Below are positions 16,316-23,460 of a DNA stretch of 26,192 nt, one piece after another. The position numbers and the translations under genes are program-made. The stretch's first letter is position 1, and each line of letters opens with the position of its first letter. The DNA is from JALYTY01 sp964546935 (GTDB lineage: Bacteria > Vulcanimicrobiota > Vulcanimicrobiia > Vulcanimicrobiales > Vulcanimicrobiaceae): the NCBI GenBank assembly GCA_964546935.1, contig CAZJLJ010000041.1, forward strand, positions 1-26,192, read 5' to 3'. The notes under the pieces are model-generated. The model saw only the letters and a list, made by a program, of their open reading frames with translations, did no database searches and had not been told where the DNA came from.

Positions 16316-17259
16316 TTGCATCTCTTGCGCTCTTACTAGCGGTGGCCACTCCCGCGCCGCAAAACCTGCCGAAAATTGCGCTGCATACGCCGAAGGCTAC
16401 GCTTCAGTTGCAAGTGGCGAAGAGCGAACAAGAGCGTGAGCTGGGGTTGATGAGCGTCACAAAACTTGCGCCGCGCACCGGCATGGTCTTCGTCTTCGAT
16501 CAAGATCAGCCGGTGGAATTTTGGATGAAAGACACGCTCGTTCCGTTAGACATGGTTTTCGTCGGGGCCGACGGACGCGTGCGTACCGTTGCCGCGAAAG
16601 TACCCGTCGTACCGCTGGAGGAGTCCGACGAGAACATTCCGCGGCGCAATGGCGTGGCGAAGTATGTTTTGGAGCTTCCTTCCGGCGAAGCGAGTAAAGA
16701 CGGAATTGCACCCGGCGTAACACTGGCTTTGCCGACTGCTATCCAGACTCTCGAAACGCCGAACCGCCCTGTCGCTCAGGTGTCTGGATTGGTCACGCCG
16801 GCACCGCAAAAGTTAGCAAAAGTGGCGATTCAAGCGCCGAAGGCGACACTGCACTTGCAGGTGGCTACCACCGATCAACAACGCGAACGTGGATTGATGA
16901 GCGTCAAAACGCTGGCTCCTCATACCGGCATGGTGTTCGTTCTAGAGAACGATCAACAGATCGAATTCTGGATGAAAGGCATGCTTGTTCCGATCGATAT
17001 GGTTTTCGTCGGCGCGGATGGGCGAGTCCGAAGCGTCGCCGATAACGTGCCTGCGGTTCCGCTCGACACGCCGGACCAGCAAATTCCGCGGCGAACGGGC
17101 ATTGCAAAGTACGTACTGCAGCTTCCGGCGGGTGAAGCGGCAGCAGACGGAATTGCACCCGGCGTAAAGCTCCCGTTGCCCACAAGCGGCGTTTTCGATA
17201 AAACGAACCCGCATTCGCTCGTGACACACCTTGACGAATCCGCGCCCCGTGTGCTGTGA
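16312..17259 (+). CDS. Secreted protein with two tandem DUF192 domains
   Basis: A 315-residue protein with a short signal peptide (VIASLALLLAVATPAPQ) and two DUF192 domains. The copies lie at residues 15-142 and 164-291. They align without gaps and are about 69% identical by hand count (roughly 88 of 128). Each carries the DUF192 core: RGLMSV or LGLMSV, TGMVFV, EFWMK, LVP-x-DMVFVGADGRVR, IPRR, AKYVL and DGIAPGV. DUF192 proteins normally have one domain and about 150 residues; their role is unknown. The copies are joined by a linker around TLETPNRPVAQVSGLV. The frame is open far upstream, but that region overlaps DUF2079. The start is the GTG at 16312, coupled to the DUF2079 stop as GTGA. The high identity suggests a fairly recent internal duplication. 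Confidence 0.9.
   Translation: MIASLALLLAVATPAPQNLPKIALHTPKATLQLQVAKSEQERELGLMSVTKLAPRTGMVFVFDQDQPVEFWMKDTLVPLDMVFVGADGRVRTVAAKVPVVPLEESDENIPRRNGVAKYVLELPSGEASKDGIAPGVTLALPTAIQTLETPNRPVAQVSGLVTPAPQKLAKVAIQAPKATLHLQVATTDQQRERGLMSVKTLAPHTGMVFVLENDQQIEFWMKGMLVPIDMVFVGADGRVRSVADNVPAVPLDTPDQQIPRRTGIAKYVLQLPAGEAAADGIAPGVKLPLPTSGVFDKTNPHSLVTHLDESAPRVL
16354..16737 (+). repeat. DUF192 domain, copy 1
   Basis: First of two in-frame direct repeats of 384 bases encoding homologous DUF192 domains. The second copy starts 447 bases downstream. At protein level the pair differ at about 40 of 128 positions, many of them conservative. Confidence 0.85.
16801..17184 (+). repeat. DUF192 domain, copy 2
   Basis: Second DUF192 copy. 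It keeps the core residues (EFWMK, VGADGRVR, IPRR), so both copies appear intact rather than one decaying. Confidence 0.85.
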
Positions 17260-17270
17260 CAATTGTCACG
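17255..17270. promoter_or_regulatory. CRP/FNR-family-like operator palindrome
   Basis: TGTGACAATTGTCACG contains a perfect 14-base palindrome (17256-17269). It matches the CRP consensus TGTGA-N6-TCACA at nine of ten defined positions. It overlaps the stop codon of the tandem DUF192 gene and is centred about 54 bases before the ATG at 17317, a distance suited to control of that gene. The regulator is not in the window, and the consensus is drawn from Proteobacteria, so the family assignment is inference. Confidence 0.5.
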
Positions 17271-17316
17271 ATATTTTGATGAGTCACGCGTATCGCGAAG
17301 CGCACGTTTAAACGGC

Positions 17317-17733
17317 ATGCAAAAAACCTATGCAGTCGCGATTGTCGCCGCGCTGGCAATAGCGACACCAAGTTATGCGCGAGCTGCGGAGAACACCCAA
17401 ATCCAGATCCCAGGTGGAAACGTCTGCGGCCGCGTTGCGGCACCATCGTCGTATATTCTTCAACTCTATCTGGCACCGGAGCATGACAACGTCATATACG
17501 CTCGTTCGGCACGTGAAGAAGTCCGCTCAACCGTAAACGTGGACGGAACTTATTGCTTTAGGGGTTTGAAGAACGGCGTTTATACGGTTTACGCTTTTAA
17601 CGACGGTGTTCAGCGCTACTCGGGATCCGTTACGCCGATCGAAGGAAAAACCATCAGGCTGGATCTCTTTGCGCAGCCCGGTGTTGAAGATATCGCTCCC
17701 GCAGGCACGCAAAACACTTACAAACCGCGCTAA
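17317..17733 (+). CDS. Small secreted protein with carboxypeptidase-regulatory-like fold
   Basis: A 138-residue exported protein. The signal peptide is MQKTYAVAIVAALAIATPSYARA, so I place the start at ATG 17317. The frame opens with a TTG at 17263, but that would put a charged 18-residue extension in front of the signal and start inside the palindrome. The mature part reads GNVCGRVAAPSSY, then VNVDGTYCFRGLKNGVYTVYAF, then GKTIRLDL. This is the strand pattern of the prealbumin-like fold found in CarboxypepD_reg and SdrD B-like domains, where DG-x-Y-x-F-x-x-L-x-x-G-x-Y is typical. Two cysteines, in VCGRV and TYCF, could form a disulphide. There is no clear Shine-Dalgarno. Expression may be controlled by the palindrome upstream. 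Confidence 0.6.
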   Translation: MQKTYAVAIVAALAIATPSYARAAENTQIQIPGGNVCGRVAAPSSYILQLYLAPEHDNVIYARSAREEVRSTVNVDGTYCFRGLKNGVYTVYAFNDGVQRYSGSVTPIEGKTIRLDLFAQPGVEDIAPAGTQNTYKPR

Positions 17734-17794
17734 TCCTTCAACGGAGGTCGGGCAACCAAAGGAAGTGCGAACGGGTTATCGTTTCCGTACCTAA

Positions 17795-18607
17795 ATGCCC
17801 GAACTTCCAGAAATAGAGACGATTGCACGCGGACTAGCGAACGCGGTCGTCGGAAAAACCATCGAATCCGTCGACGTCCGGCTGCCGAAAATGGCGATTG
17901 CACCGCCGGGCGTCGACTTCGCTAAGGCCCTAGCCGGCGAGAAAATCGAGGCGGCGGGCCGCCGCGGCAAGTATGTTTTGCTGCATCTAAAGTCGGGCCG
18001 GACGCTGGTTACAAGCCTGCGGATGACCGGCCGCCTCGTGGCCGGGCCGGCGGATGCCCCCGAAAACAAAGGCACGCATATCGTGTTGTATTATACGGAT
18101 GAAACGCGACTAGATTTCGCGGATCTCCGTACTTTCGGCCGGATGCGCCTGGTGGAACCAGGCGAGCGATGGGACCAAAGTCTCGGTGTCGAGCCGCTAT
18201 CTTCAGGCTTTACACCCGAAGGCTTTATCGGTATGCTCATCGGGCGGACGACGCCGGTGAAGGCTCTGCTCCTGGATCAAAAGCGAATCGTGGGCATTGG
18301 AAACATCTATGCATGTGAAGCGCTGTGGGAAGCTGGGATCAAACCGAACCGTCCCGCCAAAGCGTTGACCAAACCAGCGATTCGCCGGTTATATCACGCC
18401 ATCGTAAACGTTCTGAATCGCGCGATCGAAATGCGCGGAACCAGCGTAGACGATTACGTGGATGCCGAAGGCCTGCGAGGGGGATTCCAAAACGTCCTCG
18501 CGGTTTACGGAAAATCCGGTGAGCCGTGCCCACGTTGCAAAAAGCCGATCGTAAGAACGGTTCTCGCGCAACGCGGAACGTGGTGGTGCCGAAGCTGTCA
18601 GCGATAG
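17795..18607 (+). CDS. mutM: Formamidopyrimidine-DNA glycosylase (Fpg/MutM)
   Basis: A bifunctional glycosylase and AP lyase that removes 8-oxoguanine and formamidopyrimidines from oxidised DNA. The N-terminus MPELPEIETIARGL supplies the catalytic proline (Pro2, Pro1 after Met removal) and glutamate. Lys59 in GRRGKYVLLHL is the conserved beta-hairpin lysine, and MTGRL follows at 77-81. The helix-two-turn-helix region includes QKRIVGIGNIYACEALW, with the DNA-binding NIYA. The C-terminal zinc finger is intact: Cys245, Cys248, Cys265 and Cys268 in C-x2-C-x16-C-x2-C, ending CRSCQR. Length 270 is normal. It lies 62 bases after the secreted protein gene and 39 bases before the probable rpsA start. 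In many genomes polA, mutM and coaE are neighbours, and the same order is seen here with insertions. Confidence 0.97.
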   Translation: MPELPEIETIARGLANAVVGKTIESVDVRLPKMAIAPPGVDFAKALAGEKIEAAGRRGKYVLLHLKSGRTLVTSLRMTGRLVAGPADAPENKGTHIVLYYTDETRLDFADLRTFGRMRLVEPGERWDQSLGVEPLSSGFTPEGFIGMLIGRTTPVKALLLDQKRIVGIGNIYACEALWEAGIKPNRPAKALTKPAIRRLYHAIVNVLNRAIEMRGTSVDDYVDAEGLRGGFQNVLAVYGKSGEPCPRCKKPIVRTVLAQRGTWWCRSCQR

Positions 18608-18630
18608 TCCGCAAAAAGAAAAATTTTAGA

Positions 18631-18649
18631 AGGTAGGAACTTCAACATC
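18631..18649 (+). promoter_or_regulatory. Ribosome-binding site and ATC start of rpsA
   Basis: AGGTAGGA at 18631-18638 followed, after eight bases, by the ATC at 18647-18649. No standard start codon exists in the rpsA frame until 114 bases later, so this site decides the start. The other near-cognate codons, ATT 18623 and ATC 18662, are badly placed relative to the Shine-Dalgarno. Confidence 0.6.
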
Positions 18650-19792
18650 TCTACAACCGAAATCGCTCCCGCTCATTACGAGGAAGATCAACTCGCGCTC
18701 GAACAGCGTCTCTACGAAGAGTCGCTCAAGGTTCTCGACGAGGGCCAAGTCCTCAACGGGATGATCGTCCAAAAAGATAAGGACGAACTCCTCGTCGACG
18801 TCGGCGGTAAATCCGAAGGCGTACTTCCGTTCCGCGAGCTTTCGCTGGCGGTCGACCCCAAAGTCCTCAAAGTCGGTGACACCCTCGAGGTGATGATTCA
18901 CCGGATCGACGACATGGATGGAACTCTCTTCTTGTCGGAGCGCCGTGCTCGCGCGCTCAAGACGTGGGAGAAAGTCATCGAAGCTCACGATCGCGACGAA
19001 GTTATCGAAGCGACCGTTACGCAAGTCGTCAAGGGCGGCGTGCTTGTCGACCTCGGGATGCGCGGCTTCGTGCCGGCATCTCAGATTCGCCGCCAGCCGG
19101 TGGGCAATCTCGACGAACTCGTCGGTCAAAAACTACGCTTGAAAGTGATCGACCTCGATCACAAGCGCCATCGCGTCGTGCTCTCGCAACGTCTCGTGCT
19201 CGAAGAAGAGCTCCAGGCGAAGAAGCAAGAGCTGCTAGACACGCTGGAAGTCGGTCAAATTCGTGAAGGCGTCGTCGTGCGTCTCGCCGACTTCGGTGCG
19301 TTCGTCGACCTCGGCGGCATAGATGGTTTGATCCACAACAGCGAACTGAGCTATGCGCGCATCAAGCACCCGTCCGAAGTGGTGAAGATCGGCGACGTCG
19401 TTCAAGTCGAAATCATGAAGTTCGATCCCGAAGCGAAGAAGGTCAGCTTGTCGCTCAAGCACGCGCTGCCGGATCCGTGGGACGAACATTCGGACAAGCT
19501 CTACGAAACGAACAAACTCGTCGCGCAAGTCGTGAAGGTTACGCCGAACTACTTGCTCGTCGAAATCGTTCCGGGCATCCTCGCGATGGTTCCGAAGGGC
19601 GAATTCGATCCGAACGTTCAATTCAGCCCGGGTCAAGACGTTGAAGTGACGCTGTTGACGATCAACAATGCAACGCGCCGCATCACCGCGTCGATCCAAC
19701 ACGTCGCAGACGTGGATCCCTCTGAACTCGAAGCATTGGAGATCGATGACGAAGGCCTCGGCACGATCGGCGACGCGGTCGGAATTCAGTAG
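18647..19792 (+). CDS. rpsA: Ribosomal protein S1, four-domain form (probable AUC start)
   Basis: An RNA-binding protein with four S1 (OB-fold) domains that helps mRNA bind the ribosome. Numbered from codon 18647, domain 1 begins GQVLNGMIVQKDKDELLVDVG at 33, domain 2 near 116 (VIEATVTQVVKGGVLVDLG), domain 3 near 202 (REGVVVRLADFGAFVDLGG) and domain 4 near 287. The length of 381 matches four-domain S1 proteins of Terrabacteria. The first ATG in frame, 18761, would cut off the first strand of domain 1 and 38 residues. Between the mutM stop (18605-18607) and that ATG there is no ATG, GTG, TTG or CTG in frame. ATC at 18647 is eight bases after AGGTAGGA (18631-18638) and yields (M)STTEIAPAHYEED, so I infer an AUC start or a base error there. 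A strong terminator follows. Confidence 0.93.
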   Translation: MSTTEIAPAHYEEDQLALEQRLYEESLKVLDEGQVLNGMIVQKDKDELLVDVGGKSEGVLPFRELSLAVDPKVLKVGDTLEVMIHRIDDMDGTLFLSERRARALKTWEKVIEAHDRDEVIEATVTQVVKGGVLVDLGMRGFVPASQIRRQPVGNLDELVGQKLRLKVIDLDHKRHRVVLSQRLVLEEELQAKKQELLDTLEVGQIREGVVVRLADFGAFVDLGGIDGLIHNSELSYARIKHPSEVVKIGDVVQVEIMKFDPEAKKVSLSLKHALPDPWDEHSDKLYETNKLVAQVVKVTPNYLLVEIVPGILAMVPKGEFDPNVQFSPGQDVEVTLLTINNATRRITASIQHVADVDPSELEALEIDDEGLGTIGDAVGIQ

Positions 19793-19810
19793 GACACGAA
19801 CCGTAGGAAC

Positions 19811-19844
19811 AAAGAGGCGCAGCGCTTGCTGCGCCTCTTTTCGT
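19811..19844 (+). terminator. Rho-independent terminator after rpsA
   Basis: A perfect 13-base-pair stem (19811-19823 with 19828-19840) around a four-base GCTT loop, GC-rich in the middle and running into TTTT. It starts 18 bases after the rpsA stop and separates rpsA from coaE, whose start is only about 40 bases further on. Confidence 0.9.
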
Positions 19845-19884
19845 TATGAAAGTGACATGCTTGGCATGTGGCGAAACCGCCCAA

Positions 19885-20472
19885 ATGCGAGTTGGGCTAA
19901 CGGGCGGGATCGGCTCCGGCAAGAGCGAGGTAGCGCGCATCTTCGAAGACCTCGGCGCATTCATCATCGATACCGACGTGCTTGCGCGTGAAGCCGTAGC
20001 GCCGCACAGCGACGGCCTCATGGCAATCGCTCACGTGTGGCCGCAAGTCATTCGAGAAGGCAATCTCGATCGGATGGCGCTGGGAGAAATTGTCTTCCAC
20101 GATCCGGCCGAGCGCGAACGGCTCAATTCGATTATTCATCCCTTCATTCGCCGCTTGGCCCAAGAAAAAGAGAAGCACGCAAAACCGGGACAGTTGGTGG
20201 TTCATGTCGTGCCGTTGCTTTTTGAAACGGGATACAACGAACTAGTCGACAAGACTATTCTGATCGTGGCTCCGGAAGAAGACCGCATCAGTCGCGTCGT
20301 GCAACGCGATCGCATTGACGAGATGCACGTGCGCGCGCGCATGGCAGCACAAATCCACCCTGATGATGCACGAAAGCTTGCCGACTACGTTATCGAGAAC
20401 GACGGCAATCTCGGCCATCTTCGCGAGCGCACGCGCGCGACATTCGATGAGCTGATGAAGGTCAGCTGCTAG
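19885..20472 (+). CDS. coaE: Dephospho-CoA kinase
   Basis: Catalyses the last step of coenzyme A synthesis, ATP-dependent phosphorylation of the ribose 3'-OH of dephospho-CoA, in the cytoplasm. The P-loop GGIGSGKS spans residues 7-14, the DTD motif of the substrate site lies at 29-31, and HPFIRRLAQ and VHVVPLLFETGYNELVD are typical of the family. Length 195 is normal. An in-frame ATG at 19846 would add MKVTCLACGETAQ, but it lies right behind the terminator T-run with no Shine-Dalgarno. MRVGLTGGIGSGKSE from 19885 is the usual CoaE N-terminus. Transcription must start anew in the short gap after the rpsA terminator, or come from readthrough. Its 3' end overlaps the convergent gene by 11 bases. 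Confidence 0.95.
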   Translation: MRVGLTGGIGSGKSEVARIFEDLGAFIIDTDVLAREAVAPHSDGLMAIAHVWPQVIREGNLDRMALGEIVFHDPAERERLNSIIHPFIRRLAQEKEKHAKPGQLVVHVVPLLFETGYNELVDKTILIVAPEEDRISRVVQRDRIDEMHVRARMAAQIHPDDARKLADYVIENDGNLGHLRERTRATFDELMKVSC

Positions 20473-20995
20473 ACGCGACGGCCTTTAAACTGCCGAATAG
20501 TCCGTCGGCAATCTTATAAAACGAAATCATCGCGTCGTTGCCGTACTTCTTCGCAATGTCCGTCGCGATCTGCCCGCTGACTTTCGGCGTGAACATGTTG
20601 TTGAACAATGTGCCGCTGTCGAATTTGCCCTTTTCGGTTCCCAACTGAATCAGCGCGTTTACCAGTTGCTCTCCGTCCAGCGAGGTGTCGTTGTGAATAG
20701 CAACGTCCGCCTGTCCCGCACGTTTCCAACCATCGTCCATCGCGTAGTCGAACATTTCAACGAAGCGGTCTGTGTTGTCGGCGCCGTATTTGTCCCGCTG
20801 TTCTCGCAGCGCCGCTTGAAAAGCCGTATCGCCGACCATCTTCGTGAATGCCCGTACCGTCGAAAAGCTGCCTGCGCCTCCGCCCGCCGCGATAAAATCA
20901 CCGACTACGGCTGGGGCATTCTTCGTAACGGCGCCTGCCGGCGCGGCCAAGATGAGGGCAATGGCAAAACCGGCTAACGCATGGCGAATCTTCAT
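20462..20995 (-). CDS. Secreted helical protein of unknown function
   Basis: A 177-residue protein with a clean Sec signal peptide (MKIRHALAGFAIALILAAPAGA). The mature part looks mostly alpha-helical and charged, with phrases such as DRFVEMFDYAMDDGWKRAG, SLDGEQLVNALIQLGTEKG and QIATDIAKKYGNDAM. I do not recognise a family. There are no cysteines in the mature part and no obvious catalytic motif. It lies downstream of the ABC-F gene on the same strand, 30 bases after its stop. Its own stop overlaps the end of coaE by 11 bases in convergent orientation. It starts at ATG 20995 with GGGAATAA upstream. Confidence 0.65.
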   Translation of the reverse strand: MKIRHALAGFAIALILAAPAGAVTKNAPAVVGDFIAAGGGAGSFSTVRAFTKMVGDTAFQAALREQRDKYGADNTDRFVEMFDYAMDDGWKRAGQADVAIHNDTSLDGEQLVNALIQLGTEKGKFDSGTLFNNMFTPKVSGQIATDIAKKYGNDAMISFYKIADGLFGSLKAVASSS

Positions 20996-21025
20996 GAACG
21001 CATTATTCCCAGGCTTGCAATCGCT

Positions 21026-22843
21026 CTACTCAAGCTCTTCCAGTTCGGCGAGCGCGCTCTCCCAATCAACAACGGCCTCGGCGCTTGCTTGCGCGATGTC
21101 CTCTAGCTCGGCTTCCAAAGCTTTGACGCGTGGCCGGTCCTCGTAGAGCTCAGGGCGGCTGAAGAGCGTTTCGATCTCGGCTTTTCGCGCATCGAGTTTT
21201 TCGATTTCGCGTTCTATGCGCGCCACGCGTGAGGTTAGTTGCGAGCGAACCTTTAACGGCGTTAGACGCGAGGCTTGTGGTTTACGCTCCTCACGCAGAG
21301 ACTCTTCGCGCGCAACGCGCTCGCGTTCGCGTTGCTCGCTTTCATAGGCGTCGTATCCGCCTTCTAAGACGCCCCACGCACCGTTTTCGATCCATAACAC
21401 GCGATCGGTCAGGCGGTTCAGCAAGTAACGGTCGTGCGAAACGACCACGATTGCGCCGGGATACTCGCTTAGCACTTCCTCGAGTGCTTCACGGCTCTCG
21501 ACGTCGAGATCGTTTGTCGGTTCGTCCAACAACAACACGTCCGAGGCTTGCGCCATGAGCCGCGCCAGCATTATGCGCCGGCGTTCGCCGCCGGAGAACG
21601 ATCGCACCGGTTTGTCGGCGGCTTCGCCCGAGATGCGCATGCGGCCGAGCAGCGCCCGGGCTTGCTCCTCCGTCACGGGCGCCGCATCGAGCAACTCTTC
21701 GACGGCGGTACGCTCTACGTTCAATTGTTCGTGTGCGTTTTGCGCGAAGTAAGCGTGGCGTACTGCGGGGTTGTAGCGCACGGTACCGCGGTCCGGTGTC
21801 AATTCATTCGCGAGAATCTTCAGCAGCGTCGATTTTCCCGACCCATTGGGGCCGACGATGGCAAGGCGGTCGTTTTGTTCGACGTCCGTCGTTACACCAT
21901 TGAAGAGTGGTGATGCGTAAGCTTTACTGACGTCTTTTGCTTCGAACGCAAATCCGCTCGTGGCGCGTCGCGTTGCGTCGAGACGTACGGAAATGCGTTG
22001 GCGTTTCGCGGCCGGTTCGGGAGCCGACATCTGCGCTTCCAGACGCGCGAGCTGCTTTTCGCGACTCCGTACTTGGCTGTAGTCGCTCGAGGTATGCGTT
22101 GCCCGCAAGCCTGCTACGGTCGCGCGGGCTTTATCGCGCTCCTCGATGTATTTTGCATACGCTTCGCGTGCCTCGGATATTCGAATCTCTCGTTGACGAA
22201 GATAACCCGTATAGGCGGGCTGTTCCGGAGCGTAGATAGTTAGCGTACCGCGATCCATTTCCCACACTTGCGTGGCGACCCGGTCGATGAAATAACGATC
22301 GTGCGACACGACGATGTACGCGCGCTTGTCGTTTGCAATGAATGTTTCAAGCCAACGCACCGTCGAGATGTCGAGGTGATTGGTCGGTTCGTCGAGGATC
22401 AAATAATCCGGCTCGTCGATCAGCAAATGCGCGAGCGCCGCTTTGGCGCGCTGTCCACCGGAGAACTCGCGTAACGGACGCCCATAGTCTTCGGAAGTAA
22501 AGCCGAAGGCATCGAGCATGGTGCGCAGGCGTTTGTTCTTCAACCCCCACTCTTCGTGCGGAACTCGCGCGAGTGCCGCATCGATGAGCTGCTGCAGTGT
22601 CGATTCCGTCTCATCGGCAACGCCCTGCGCAAGGTACCCAAGGCGCGCGTCACGCGCACGCACGATGCCTCCGCCGAAAGGCTGCGTTACGCCGGCCAAA
22701 AAACGCAACAAAGTAGATTTACCGGCGCCGTTGGGGCCCACGAGTGCAATACGTTCACCGTCGCGCAAAACACCCGAGGCGTTGCTGAAAATCTCGCGTG
22801 CGCCGTAGTGCTGTTCGAGGTCCGTAAACCGAAGGAGTTCCAC
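21026..22843 (-). CDS. ABC-F family ATPase (Uup/YdiF-like)
   Basis: A soluble protein of two fused ABC ATPase domains with no membrane part; ABC-F proteins act on the ribosome E site. Domain 1 has Walker A GPNGAGKST (residues 36-44), signature FSGGQRAK and Walker B YLILDEPTNHLD. Domain 2 has Walker A GPNGSGKST, signature FSGGERRR and Walker B VLLLDEPTNDLD. The linker between them is helical and charged (EERDKARATVAGLRA onward), as expected for the P-site-tRNA interaction motif. A coiled-coil C-terminal tail of about 90 residues (RVARIEREIEKLDARKAEIE) resembles the Uup-type DNA/RNA-binding tail. At 605 residues it is full length. The start is GTG 22843, two bases after the preceding gene. Resistance-type ABC-F proteins are also possible, but a housekeeping role is more likely. 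Confidence 0.93.
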   Translation of the reverse strand: MELLRFTDLEQHYGAREIFSNASGVLRDGERIALVGPNGAGKSTLLRFLAGVTQPFGGGIVRARDARLGYLAQGVADETESTLQQLIDAALARVPHEEWGLKNKRLRTMLDAFGFTSEDYGRPLREFSGGQRAKAALAHLLIDEPDYLILDEPTNHLDISTVRWLETFIANDKRAYIVVSHDRYFIDRVATQVWEMDRGTLTIYAPEQPAYTGYLRQREIRISEAREAYAKYIEERDKARATVAGLRATHTSSDYSQVRSREKQLARLEAQMSAPEPAAKRQRISVRLDATRRATSGFAFEAKDVSKAYASPLFNGVTTDVEQNDRLAIVGPNGSGKSTLLKILANELTPDRGTVRYNPAVRHAYFAQNAHEQLNVERTAVEELLDAAPVTEEQARALLGRMRISGEAADKPVRSFSGGERRRIMLARLMAQASDVLLLDEPTNDLDVESREALEEVLSEYPGAIVVVSHDRYLLNRLTDRVLWIENGAWGVLEGGYDAYESEQRERERVAREESLREERKPQASRLTPLKVRSQLTSRVARIEREIEKLDARKAEIETLFSRPELYEDRPRVKALEAELEDIAQASAEAVVDWESALAELEELE

Positions 22844-22845
22844 GA

Positions 22846-23457
22846 CTAATTGCCCAGGCGTGCCCAGCGTTCGACGAAAAAGACGCGCTCTTTGTCTAAA
22901 GATGTCGTCATGTAACCACGGACGGCGACCGGCGCATCAGCGGCGTTCAACAGCCGTTTCGTTAGGGCGATGGACCCCGTGCTGTCCGAGATAACTTGTT
23001 TCGTATCATCGAGACGCCCGGCAATCGTGACCTCGTCTCCGGCGTGCAACGCCGAAAGGGCGCTGATCGGAGTCGGCTCACTGAAATGCACGCGCAGCGA
23101 CGTTTGCGGCGTATTGCCTTGGCTTAGCAAACGTCCGCGAATAATGTAGTCGCCGGGCGTTATACTGGTGCCGGCGTTTGTCGTTTCATTCCAAATGTAA
23201 ACCGAAAGCACAGTTGGTCCGGGCATGAACTGACGCACGTGGGCCGGGACGGAGCTCGGCGCCGGATTTTGCGAATTCGAACTCCACACGACGTTCCCGT
23301 CGCGCACCACGTCGATGGCATATTCCGTTGGTGAATCGAATCGAACGCTCACCGGCGCTTTATTAGTATTGTGCGCAGCGACTTCGATACTCAGTCCGTC
23401 CAGCAAATCGAAACTCGCGCGTTGCAGCTGTAGGCTCAGCGTGATAGCGCTAAGCAT
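22846..23457 (-). CDS. BsuPI-like domain protein with C-terminal OB-like region
   Basis: A 203-residue protein with no clear signal peptide. Its first part, IEVAAHNTNKAPVSVRFDS followed by EYAIDVVRDGNVVWSSN, fits the BsuPI (intracellular proteinase inhibitor) domain, where a strand is followed by V-x-F-x-S-x-x-x-Y-x-x-x-V and a VW-x-S motif. The C-terminal 70 residues (LHAGDEVTIAGRLDDTKQVISD, then ITL-type strands) look like a small OB-fold, but this is weaker. It begins at ATG 23457, three bases after the amidohydrolase stop, and ends two bases before the ABC-F start, so the three genes are probably one transcript. Whether it inhibits proteases is unknown. Confidence 0.6.
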   Translation of the reverse strand: MLSAITLSLQLQRASFDLLDGLSIEVAAHNTNKAPVSVRFDSPTEYAIDVVRDGNVVWSSNSQNPAPSSVPAHVRQFMPGPTVLSVYIWNETTNAGTSITPGDYIIRGRLLSQGNTPQTSLRVHFSEPTPISALSALHAGDEVTIAGRLDDTKQVISDSTGSIALTKRLLNAADAPVAVRGYMTTSLDKERVFFVERWARLGN

Positions 23458-23460
23458 TTC

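Noticed and set aside
19846..19884. Extended CoaE start with CLAC motif
   Set aside because: It begins directly after the terminator without a Shine-Dalgarno; the family start MRVGLTGG lies at 19885.
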